DNA from: Methanosphaera sp. SHI613
GTDB taxonomy: Archaea; Methanobacteriota; Methanobacteria; Methanobacteriales; Methanobacteriaceae
Reading direction: 5' to 3'
Length of the DNA: 13,027 nucleotides
Assembly (NCBI GenBank): GCA_003266145.1
Contig: MVJJ01000035.1
Location: forward strand, 1-13,027
Within the stretch, counting starts at the first letter, position 1. Each line of letters opens with the position of its first letter. Made by a program: the position numbers and the translations under genes. Below the pieces are notes generated by a model. It searched no databases and was not told the origin of the DNA. It worked only from the letters and a program-made list of their open reading frames with translations. Of the stretch, positions 1 through 6,108 are shown one piece after another.

Positions 1-75
1 ATGTACACAATATTAATTAAAAATAAGCAAATATAGTATGTATTTTTTTAAAATTTAGACTGAAAAAGGTTAATA

Positions 76-83
76 TTTATATA
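76..83 (+). promoter_or_regulatory. TATA box of the histone gene
   Basis: TTTATATA lies about 40 bases before the histone ATG. Archaeal transcription starts about 25 bases downstream of the box centre, which predicts a start near 105 and a very short leader that contains the AAGGAG ribosome binding site at 106-111. An A-rich purine stretch just upstream (65-69) could serve as the BRE. Confidence 0.6.
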
Positions 84-121
84 ATAGTAATATAATATTA
101 ATATTAAGGAGCTGATAAAAA

Positions 122-328
122 ATGACAGAAATACCAAAAGCACCAATTACAAGAATTGTAAAAAACGCAGGTGCAGAAAGAATTAGTAAAGATGCAGAAG
201 AAAAATTTGTTGAAGCTGTAGAAGCTTACACAACCAAATTAGCAGAAGCTGCTATCGATTTAGCAAAACACGCAGATCGTAAAACCGTTCAACCTGATGA
301 TGTTGAATTAGCTTTAAAACATTTCTAA
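122..328 (+). CDS. Archaeal histone (HMf family)
   Basis: This is a 68-residue minimal histone fold that dimerises and wraps DNA into archaeal nucleosome-like filaments. The three-helix layout is clear: a short first helix with the family motif PIxRIxKxAGAERIS (residues 8-22), a long central helix (about 23-50), then RKTVQPDDVELALKHF at the C-terminus, which forms the second loop and last helix. The conserved loop residues RKT (53-55) that contact DNA are present. Length is normal for a tailless archaeal histone. The start is supported by AAGGAG at 106-111, ten bases before the ATG. The gene is monocistronic, with its own TATA box and a long non-coding region downstream. Such genes are usually strongly expressed. 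The identification is firm; which histone paralogue this is cannot be told from the window. Confidence 0.97.
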   Translation: MTEIPKAPITRIVKNAGAERISKDAEEKFVEAVEAYTTKLAEAAIDLAKHADRKTVQPDDVELALKHF

Positions 329-706
329 ACACATCTTTTATCTAGATTTAAATAATTATATTTAACTTCTAGATTAATCCTTTTATAAACTATTTTTAAC
401 ATAATTTATCATTGTACAATCCAACAACATATTTTTTCTAACAATATATTTATCTTAAATTTTTTCATTAAGAACATCATTATAAACTTTTTTTTATCAC
501 ATGATTGAATGAATAATTATCATTTATTTCCAATTATTATAATTACATCCCATAAAAACAATATTTTTCTTGGAAATATCCGAAAGTATTAACTATTTAC
601 TCATTAATATCAAAAAGTAATAAATATATTTAAATACTTATTAAATAATAATTTTATATAAAATTAGTATAACTAATTATAATTATTTAAAAAAAGTGGT
701 GATTCA
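329..706. other. Non-coding, AT-rich intergenic region
   Basis: No convincing reading frame, tRNA or structured RNA was found in this 378-base stretch. It holds several short T-runs on the + strand (for example at 475-495) that could end histone transcription, and near its right end the TATA box of the next gene. Confidence 0.5.
653..660 (+). promoter_or_regulatory. TATA box of the small winged-helix gene
   Basis: TTTATATA is 46 bases before the ATG at 707, predicting a transcript start near 682. The resulting leader of about 25 bases contains GGTGAT (698-703), an exact match to the 3' part of the canonical archaeal Shine-Dalgarno sequence. Confidence 0.55.
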
Positions 707-910
707 ATGATTAACGAAGAAATAATATATAATTACGTGGAAAATCATAAAAACATCAATGAAGATGATATAATAAACATGATCTACTATGATAGCCCGG
801 TTTCAATAAACAAAGAACAAATAAAAAACATATTAACCCACTTAGTGGATGAAAATAGACTAATAGTACGAGAAAATAATGGTATAATAAAATACTCAAC
901 CAATAACTAA
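707..910 (+). CDS. Small winged-helix-like protein, putative regulator
   Basis: This is a 67-residue protein of no family I can name. The predicted layout matches a bare winged helix-turn-helix: helix 1 about residues 3-13, helix 2 about 17-27, a turn at SPVS (30-33), a longer recognition-type helix about 35-49, then a beta-wing RLIVRENNGIIKYS (51-64) with the basic and Asn/Gly residues expected at a wing tip. There is no effector domain, cysteine or metal-binding motif. The start is well supported by GGTGAT at 698-703 and the TATA box at 653-660. The gene stands alone between two long non-coding regions, so its target is unknown. It could instead be a protein-protein interaction module of the same fold. 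It is very likely a real gene; the DNA-binding role is inferred from secondary structure only. Confidence 0.7.
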   Translation: MINEEIIYNYVENHKNINEDDIINMIYYDSPVSINKEQIKNILTHLVDENRLIVRENNGIIKYSTNN

Positions 911-1198
911 GTTATTACTTCCCCTCCCACATTTTTCCTGAAAGTTACACCTTTAAAAACTAGAAATTTTTATTCTGAAATCATTGGAAGTACTATTTTA
1001 TATTAAGGATGTGATTATGATTATGCAGAATAATACTACCATTAATGAAATACTTTTTTTATACAGGAAAACATATGTTTATTAATTTAGATTTAGTGAA
1101 TAGTTCATTAACTAACAATAATAACTATTGTACTACTTCTAAGAAACAATTCAATATTTGAAAAAAGAAGAATAAAAAGGTGAGTTTTAAAAATTATT
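911..1198. other. Intergenic region with possible tiny ORFs
   Basis: This is 288 bases without a recognised gene. A 22-codon frame on the + strand (1017-1085, beginning MIMQNN) follows the SD-like sequence AAGGATGTGAT. A second 28-codon frame (1075-1161, beginning MFINLD) overlaps it in another phase. They may be a micro-ORF plus noise, or the remains of one frameshifted gene. Neither resembles a known protein, so I do not call either as a CDS. Confidence 0.3.
1161..1178 (-). terminator. T-run terminator of the transporter gene
   Basis: Read on the - strand, two T-runs (six T from 1166 to 1161, five T from 1178 to 1174) lie 20-40 bases after the transporter stop codon. No hairpin is needed for archaeal termination. 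The call rests on position and the T-runs only. Confidence 0.4.
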
Positions 1199-1846
1199 CT
1201 ATGCAGTGGTTAAATTTGGAGCATCCTTACTTGTCCATTCAACCAGCATTGCAATAAATGGCTGTGCTACACTAATCCAGATTACACTTATAATAAAGGT
1301 ACTGAATATTATAATTATCATGTCAAACCATGGGACAAGTCCAAAGTAACATCCGACTACCATAATTGTATCATCAACCAATTCACTAAATGCAACTACC
1401 AACCAATTTTTAAGCTTAAGGTTTGATTTGGTTCTATTGACGATTGTGGTTAATCTTGCATTTGTTAAATTTCCGATTAAATAACTTATGTATGCGAAGA
1501 TCAATATTCTTGGTGTTTGTGTAAATACAAATGCTAAACTAGAATCACCAGTATAATAGGATGGTGATGGCAAGAATATTTGTAAAACTGTCATTGCAAC
1601 AAATAATACATCCGCTGCAAGTCCGATCATAATTGTTTTTTGTGCTACTTTTTCTCCATAAACTTCAGCAATAACATTTGTCAAAACATACACTAATGGA
1701 TATATAAGTACTCCAGCAGGAGCTTCCATATGTACATATGGTATTTCCATAATTTTAACAGTAGTTAAATTTGCTATAATAAAAGCTACACAGAAAAATA
1801 CGCTTAATATAACTCTTTTTTCCGTATAATCAAATTCGAAATTCAT
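1199..1846 (-). CDS. VUT (YhhQ/DUF165) family queuosine-precursor transporter
   Basis: This is a 215-residue integral membrane protein with about six hydrophobic segments. It belongs to the vitamin-uptake-transporter (VUT) family, whose E. coli member YhhQ imports 7-deazaguanine precursors (preQ0/preQ1) of queuosine. The family signature is clear: LIYPLVYVLTNVIAEVYGE at residues 48-66, and an acidic, polar helix SELVDDTIMV at 154-163. In an archaeon the imported base would feed archaeosine (G15 of tRNA) rather than queuosine; that role is inference, since no tRNA-modification gene is adjacent. Length is normal. The start is supported by GGTAGAT about four bases upstream on the - strand. The gene is divergent from the hydrolase gene at 2031. 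Family assignment is strong; the exact substrate is uncertain. Confidence 0.88.
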   Translation of the reverse strand: MNFEFDYTEKRVILSVFFCVAFIIANLTTVKIMEIPYVHMEAPAGVLIYPLVYVLTNVIAEVYGEKVAQKTIMIGLAADVLFVAMTVLQIFLPSPSYYTGDSSLAFVFTQTPRILIFAYISYLIGNLTNARLTTIVNRTKSNLKLKNWLVVAFSELVDDTIMVVGCYFGLVPWFDMIIIIFSTFIISVIWISVAQPFIAMLVEWTSKDAPNLTTA

Positions 1847-1895
1847 AATATCTACCGATTAAATTTTTTTACAAATAATAATATATTTTACTAGC

Positions 1896-1903
1896 ATATA
1901 AAT
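1896..1903 (-). promoter_or_regulatory. Candidate TATA box of the transporter gene
   Basis: ATTTATAT on the - strand predicts a start near 1875 and a leader of about 28 bases. A second AT-rich candidate (TAATATATTTTA, near 1880-1890) would give a shorter leader, so the choice between the two is uncertain. Confidence 0.4.
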
Positions 1904-1967
1904 ATCAAAGACACTTTTTAAAGTAATTATTAAGTATTTTCAAAGAGAATAAATGAAATTTGATTTT

Positions 1968-1976
1968 ACTATAAAT
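1968..1976 (+). promoter_or_regulatory. Candidate TATA box of the hydrolase gene
   Basis: ACTATAAAT lies about 58 bases before the GTG start, predicting a transcript start near 1997. The divergent promoters of the transporter and the hydrolase share this 184-base region. Confidence 0.35.
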
Positions 1977-2030
1977 TGAAAAAAAAGATAATAACTTAAT
2001 TCCAGATAACTTAGTATAGTGATAAAATAA

Positions 2031-2777
2031 GTGAAAGACATGATAAAAGAAATTAATATAACAAGTAATGATGATTTGATATATGGATTACTATACATTC
2101 CGGATAACTTTAAGAATAAAAGGTATCCTCTGGTGATTTTATCACATGGCCTATCATTAAATCATACATTTATGAAAGCATATGCAGAAAAACTACAGAA
2201 AGAGGATATCATATCATTCATATATGATTTTAGAGGTGGTGGATATGATTCAAAAAGCAGCGGTAAAATCAGTGATATGACTATCGATACTGAAAAGGAA
2301 GACTTGATTAACGTGCTTAATTATCTGAAGGATATGGATTGTATTGATGATGAAAAGATTTACTTGGCAGGACATAGTCAAGGAGGACTTGTAAGTAGTT
2401 TGGTTGCAGTTGACGTTGAAAATCAGATAGGAGGATTATTCCTATTTGCACCGGCATATGTAATACCTGATGATATGACGGAAAATCCTAGAAGACAAAA
2501 AAACGTGCTTAATTTGATGCCTGAACATTTGAAAAGCAAATATATAGAATGTGCAAAGACCATAAACTTATATGATGATATAAAGAATTTCAATAAACCG
2601 GTATACATATTTCATGGTAAAAAAGATTCCAGAGTACCAGTCAAATATGCTATAGAAGCAGACAATGTATATGATAACTCCCACTTAATCATATATCCAG
2701 AGGAAGAACATAGATTCACAGATAAGACTAAGGATGAAGTGGTGAAGATTATAAAAAAAGAGATATATCAGCAATAA
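2031..2777 (+). CDS. Alpha/beta hydrolase (serine esterase/acylhydrolase type)
   Basis: This is a 248-residue cytoplasmic alpha/beta-hydrolase with no signal peptide. The complete catalytic triad is visible: nucleophile Ser116 in the elbow GHSQGG (114-119), Asp199 in HGKKDSRVP (195-203), and His227 in PEEEHRF (223-229). The oxyanion-hole motif SHG is at 38-40 and the DFRGGG loop at 66-71. The layout resembles the feruloyl/cinnamoyl-esterase and acyl-hydrolase group of the superfamily, which cleaves carboxylic esters or thioesters; the substrate cannot be read from sequence. The start is GTG: GTGAT at 2019-2023 is seven bases from it, whereas the ATG at 2040 would be 16 bases away. The GNAT gene follows after 114 bases, so an operon is possible but not shown. 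The fold and activity class are secure. Confidence 0.88.
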   Translation: MKDMIKEINITSNDDLIYGLLYIPDNFKNKRYPLVILSHGLSLNHTFMKAYAEKLQKEDIISFIYDFRGGGYDSKSSGKISDMTIDTEKEDLINVLNYLKDMDCIDDEKIYLAGHSQGGLVSSLVAVDVENQIGGLFLFAPAYVIPDDMTENPRRQKNVLNLMPEHLKSKYIECAKTINLYDDIKNFNKPVYIFHGKKDSRVPVKYAIEADNVYDNSHLIIYPEEEHRFTDKTKDEVVKIIKKEIYQQ

Positions 2778-2891
2778 TATTAGATTCCACATTAATGATA
2801 TAATCTTATTTACAATCTAAGATTAATAATTAAATAAACTAAAATACAAATATCATAGTAGAATTAAGTATAAAGAAATAGGAGAATATTC

Positions 2892-3695
2892 ATGGTTAAT
2901 CCAAATAAAAGAATTAAAAGACCAAACGGTTTAGGTGAATTATTTAAATACCATACTGGTGATGATGACAAGATATACACATTACCAATCAAACAGACAA
3001 TCAAAGATAATTACATTTACTTATATCGGGCAATAAATGATGAGGATTATTATATTTCGGATGATGAAAAGTGCTTCTTCTTTAAAGAAATAGTATTTGA
3101 TAATGAAGTCATAGGATTTGCAACATACCGATCAAGTAGTTTGGATGAATCATCACTAGTGATGCAGCACATATATGTTCTGCCAGAATTTAGGGGAAAC
3201 AGTTTATTGGAAGAGGAATTGGATGAGGCAACTATGTTATTTGACAGTAACATAATCATCCAGTCACCTAATAGATACGTTATTGAATCATTGATTAATC
3301 ATAAGCTTGCAAGGGTATTTGATGATAGAATTGTCATATCAAGAATAGCATTTATGATTCCAATGTTACCTCAGGAGGAGGTTTCCAAGCATAGATATTT
3401 TGAAGAATATGATTTATCAGAAAGCAATGGACTTAGCAAAGTATCATTGATATATGATTTGGAGTTATGTGCTGTTGTCGGATTAGCTCAGGATAATACG
3501 GAAGATGAAACTACGGATAAATCCAATAACTTCGATAACATGAGCCTTGTACGTAAAGTTGATGATAAAGACTTTGATTGTATCGAAAAAAGGAATACTG
3601 ATGAATGGTTAAACAGTGGAGAATACTTTGACAAAGTCCGTGACGTTGTTGATGAAAATAATGAAATCATACAAAACTGGTTAAGCCTACTTTAA
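2892..3695 (+). CDS. GNAT-family N-acetyltransferase-like protein
   Basis: This is a 267-residue protein whose central part (about residues 42-155) looks like a GNAT fold, which transfers an acyl group from acyl-CoA to an amine. The recognisable core is VIGFATYR (73-80), then QHIYVLPEFRGNSLLEEEL (92-110), which corresponds to motif A and the acetyl-CoA pyrophosphate loop, then IIIQSPNRYVIESLINHKLAR (121-141), like motif B. The loop reads RGNSLL rather than the classic RGxGxG/A, so CoA binding should not be assumed. The C-terminal 70 residues (about 200-267) are highly charged, resemble nothing I know, and may be a separate helical segment. The start is supported by ATAGGAG at 2878-2884. The zinc-macrodomain gene follows about 100 bases downstream, beyond a T-run. 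Substrate unknown. Confidence 0.68.
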   Translation: MVNPNKRIKRPNGLGELFKYHTGDDDKIYTLPIKQTIKDNYIYLYRAINDEDYYISDDEKCFFFKEIVFDNEVIGFATYRSSSLDESSLVMQHIYVLPEFRGNSLLEEELDEATMLFDSNIIIQSPNRYVIESLINHKLARVFDDRIVISRIAFMIPMLPQEEVSKHRYFEEYDLSESNGLSKVSLIYDLELCAVVGLAQDNTEDETTDKSNNFDNMSLVRKVDDKDFDCIEKRNTDEWLNSGEYFDKVRDVVDENNEIIQNWLSLL

Positions 3696-3712
3696 ACACC
3701 ATTTCCTTACCC

Positions 3713-3719
3713 TTTTTTT
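3713..3719 (+). terminator. T-run terminator after the GNAT gene
   Basis: Seven consecutive T begin 18 bases after the GNAT stop codon and follow a C-rich stretch. It may separate the GNAT transcript from the macrodomain-sirtuin pair. Confidence 0.4.
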
Positions 3720-3793
3720 AATTAAATTAATATTAACATAAAATAACAAAATCTATAATCATAATAAAAAAAAATGTTTTGGGTTTGTTTTAT

Positions 3794-4600
3794 ATGGAAG
3801 AATTAGATTATTTGATAAACTATCTGTTGGAAGAAAATAGAAATATCAAAGTAGATGTGCCATCAGATATGAAAAAGAAGCATGACTTATATCATGCCCT
3901 GGTAAATGTAAGACCTGCAAAGAAAATTAGTGAGGAATATCTTCATACAGAAGATAAATATTTAAACTATTTACTTTCAAAACAGACAGTCACACGACAA
4001 GAGGACATCAATGTGATAAAAGACAGTTATCCAGAATCAAAAATGAATAATTCTGATAAATTGGCTTTATGGAAGGGAGATATAACTAAATTGAAGATTG
4101 ATGCAATAGTAAATGCCGCCAATTCTCAGGGTTTAGGATGTTTTATGCCACTGCACAAATGTATTGATAATCAAATCAATACCTATGCGGGCGTAGGATT
4201 AAGACTTGAATGTGATGAGTATATGAAGACGATTAACTATCATCTGGATACTGGAAAATCATTTATCACACATGCATACAATCTACCGTCGGATTACGTG
4301 ATTCATACTGTAGGTCCCATCATAACAGGTAGCGTTACAAGAAATGATCAAAGGTTATTGGAAGATTGCTATATCAATTCATTGGAACTGGCTAGAGAAA
4401 ATGATATTAAAAATTTAGCATTCTGTTGCATATCAACCGGTGAATTCAGATACCCTAAGACTGATGCATGCAGATGCGTTTTAAAGTGTGTCGATGAATA
4501 TTTAAATGATTATTCCTCATGTTTTAATAAGATAGTTTTTAACGTGTTTAATGATGAAGATGTGATGATTTATGAAAAATATATCAGAGAATATAAATAG
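3794..4600 (+). CDS. Zinc-macrodomain protein, ADP-ribosyl-protein hydrolase
   Basis: This enzyme is expected to remove ADP-ribose from modified proteins, reversing the sirtuin encoded next to it. The N-terminal helical part carries the family signature ALVNVRP and is followed by a macrodomain starting at LALWKGDITKLKIDAIVNAA. The zinc-binding motif of the Zn-macro class is intact: GCFMPLHKCIDNQI has Cys, His and Cys spaced as in the staphylococcal and streptococcal enzymes (Cys116, His121 and Cys123 from this start). AGVGLR, SFITHAYNLP, VIHTVGP and the ribose-binding loop CISTGEFRYP follow. At 268 residues it has the usual length of this class. I chose ATG 3794, which starts MEELDYL; an in-frame TTG at 3779 adds five residues and has no ribosome binding site. 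The sirtuin gene overlaps its 3' end. No partner carrier-protein gene is nearby. Confidence 0.9.
   Translation: MEELDYLINYLLEENRNIKVDVPSDMKKKHDLYHALVNVRPAKKISEEYLHTEDKYLNYLLSKQTVTRQEDINVIKDSYPESKMNNSDKLALWKGDITKLKIDAIVNAANSQGLGCFMPLHKCIDNQINTYAGVGLRLECDEYMKTINYHLDTGKSFITHAYNLPSDYVIHTVGPIITGSVTRNDQRLLEDCYINSLELARENDIKNLAFCCISTGEFRYPKTDACRCVLKCVDEYLNDYSSCFNKIVFNVFNDEDVMIYEKYIREYK
4562..4567 (+). promoter_or_regulatory. Shine-Dalgarno site inside the macrodomain gene
   Basis: GTGATG sits inside the last codons of the macrodomain gene, five bases before the ATG at 4572. It supports translation of the sirtuin from the overlapping start. A second site, AAGGA at 4605-4609, precedes an alternative in-frame ATG at 4617. 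Confidence 0.5.
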
Positions 4601-5480
4601 ACTAAAGGAAATATTTATGAAAACAGATAATATCCTTATCGGTGCAGGAGCCGGACTTTCCACTGCAAGTGGAATAGAATATGGAGGTAAACGATTTGAA
4701 GACAATTTCAAGGAGTTTATCGATAAGTATGATTTTACGGATATGTATACATCAGGATTTTATCCATTTGAAACGGAAGAAGAAAAATGGGCATACTGGT
4801 CAAAGCATATCTACCTAAATAATGTGGGAATGTCAGCCACACCATTATATGAAAAGCTTCATGAATTGGTTAAGAATAAGAATTACTTCGTAATTACAAC
4901 AAACGTAGATGATCAGTTTTACAAGGCATCATTTGATGAGAATAGGATATTCAGGACACAAGGCAGTTATCGTTACTTCCAATGTCAGAAGGCATGCCAT
5001 AATAAGATATATGATAATTCAGATATAATTAAGCAAATGATTAGAAATATTGATGATGACTTGAAAATACCATCTGATATGTTACCTAAATGTCCGGTCT
5101 GTGGAGGTCCTATGGATACTAATCTTCGCAAGGACGATTATTTTGTCGAAGATGAATATTGGCATAGACAAAAATTTGCATATGCAGATTATATTGATTC
5201 GGTTAAGGATGAATCCACATTGCTGCTTGAGTTTGGTGTAGGATTCAATACTCCTGCCATAATCCGATTTCCATTTGAGGAAATGACTTTCAAGAACAAT
5301 AAATGGAACTTGGCAAGATTTAATAAGGACAACCTGGAACTGATGGTTAAACTAAAATATAATTATAAACTGTTAAGTGTGGATGAGATTAATGACTTAG
5401 GCATGAATCATGAATTTTTAAACAGGTACATCCCATTATCTGATGATATTGAATTGATAATAGATAAATTATTGGAATAA
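4572..5480 (+). CDS. Class M sirtuin (SirTM), protein ADP-ribosyltransferase
   Basis: This NAD-dependent sirtuin belongs to class M, which ADP-ribosylates proteins instead of mainly deacylating them. The NAD-binding loop GAGAGLSTASGIEY is at residues 24-37. Next comes TTNVDDQF (109-116), with Asn111, then RTQGSY (128-133), where Gln130 replaces the catalytic His of ordinary sirtuins. The 19-residue spacing equals that of Asn118 and Gln137 in the streptococcal enzyme, as I recall it. A Cys4 zinc site is formed by Cys138, Cys142, Cys174 and Cys177 (QCQKAC and CPVCGG). FGVGFNTPAIIRFPFE (221-236) is the family's C-terminal Rossmann signature. The gene overlaps the macrodomain gene by 29 bases, implying translational coupling. 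A start at 4617 is possible but would remove the helix expected before the first strand. In known operons the target is lipoylated GcvH-L; no such gene is here. Confidence 0.9.
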   Translation: MKNISENINRLKEIFMKTDNILIGAGAGLSTASGIEYGGKRFEDNFKEFIDKYDFTDMYTSGFYPFETEEEKWAYWSKHIYLNNVGMSATPLYEKLHELVKNKNYFVITTNVDDQFYKASFDENRIFRTQGSYRYFQCQKACHNKIYDNSDIIKQMIRNIDDDLKIPSDMLPKCPVCGGPMDTNLRKDDYFVEDEYWHRQKFAYADYIDSVKDESTLLLEFGVGFNTPAIIRFPFEEMTFKNNKWNLARFNKDNLELMVKLKYNYKLLSVDEINDLGMNHEFLNRYIPLSDDIELIIDKLLE

Positions 5481-5568
5481 AAATTGTTTAATAAAAATTG
5501 GTGAAAATACAATAATTATAATTATTAAATAAAACAGAATAACAATATAAAAATATTAAAGCGATTAT

Positions 5569-5901
5569 ATGACAATTTATGATTTTGAAGTAAAAGATGC
5601 GGAAGGAAATACCGTATCATTATCTGAATATAAAGACAAAGTATTATTGATAGTTAATTCAGCGACAAAATGTGGTTTTACCCCACAATACAACCAATTG
5701 ACAGAAATATACAACGAATTCAAAAATGACGGATTCATAATACTTGACTTCCCATGCAACCAATTCGGAAACCAAGCCCCAGGAACAGCAACAGAAATCA
5801 AGGAAGCATGCCGCTTAAACTTTCTGGTAGAATACCCAATATTTGATAAGATTGACGTAAACGGAGAAAACGAAGACCCATTATACACATACCTTAAAGA
5901 A
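5569..5901 (+). repeat. Direct repeat, copy 1 (peroxidase 5' part)
   Basis: This 333-base stretch (codons 1-111) differs from 7367-7699 at only nine positions, with identical runs of 109 and 77 bases. Similarity drops abruptly after 5901. Confidence 0.95.
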
Positions 5902-6108
5902 GAGCAACCATTTAAGGATATTACAGGTAAAGGTGCTGGAAAACTTAAGTTGGTTGTTAAGGCTAAGGATTGGGATTATAAAAATAATAATGACATCAAA
6001 TGGAATTTTACAAAGTTTCTAGTGAATCGTGAAGGTAATGTCGTTAACCGTTTTGAACCAACAGAAGACTTAGATGATATAAAAGATGAGATTAAGAAAT
6101 TATTATGA
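5569..6108 (+). CDS. Glutathione-peroxidase-family thiol peroxidase, copy 1
   Basis: This 179-residue cysteine-type GPx protein should reduce peroxides, probably with thioredoxin because methanogens generally lack glutathione. Peroxidatic Cys35 is in NSATKCGFTPQY (30-41), in place of selenocysteine. Gln65 is in FPCNQFGNQ (61-69), and Trp145 and Asn146 are in IKWNFTKF (143-150), completing the catalytic tetrad. Cys81 in EACRLNF sits where thioredoxin-dependent members keep their resolving cysteine. The segment about 112-140 differs sharply from copy 2. No strong ribosome binding site precedes the ATG (GCGAT at 5561-5565 is only a partial match). The stop overlaps the CDF start as ATGA, so the two are co-translated. 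The first 111 codons look overwritten by copy 2; the last third uses more T-ending codons. Family-level identity is certain; electron donor and substrate are inferred. Confidence 0.93.
   Translation: MTIYDFEVKDAEGNTVSLSEYKDKVLLIVNSATKCGFTPQYNQLTEIYNEFKNDGFIILDFPCNQFGNQAPGTATEIKEACRLNFLVEYPIFDKIDVNGENEDPLYTYLKEEQPFKDITGKGAGKLKLVVKAKDWDYKNNNDIKWNFTKFLVNREGNVVNRFEPTEDLDDIKDEIKKLL

Noticed and set aside
2780..2824. Inverted repeats after the hydrolase gene (TTAGATT with AATCTAA, and AATCTT with AAGATT)
   Set aside because: The arms are only six or seven bases, overlap each other, and are all A/T-rich; such pairs are expected by chance here and no T-run follows at the base.
3779..5480. Toxin-antitoxin reading of the macrodomain-sirtuin pair (as in DarTG)
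   Set aside because: DarTG pairs a macrodomain with a DNA ADP-ribosyltransferase of a different fold. Here the partner is clearly a sirtuin, and the macrodomain has the zinc motif of the SirTM-linked class.
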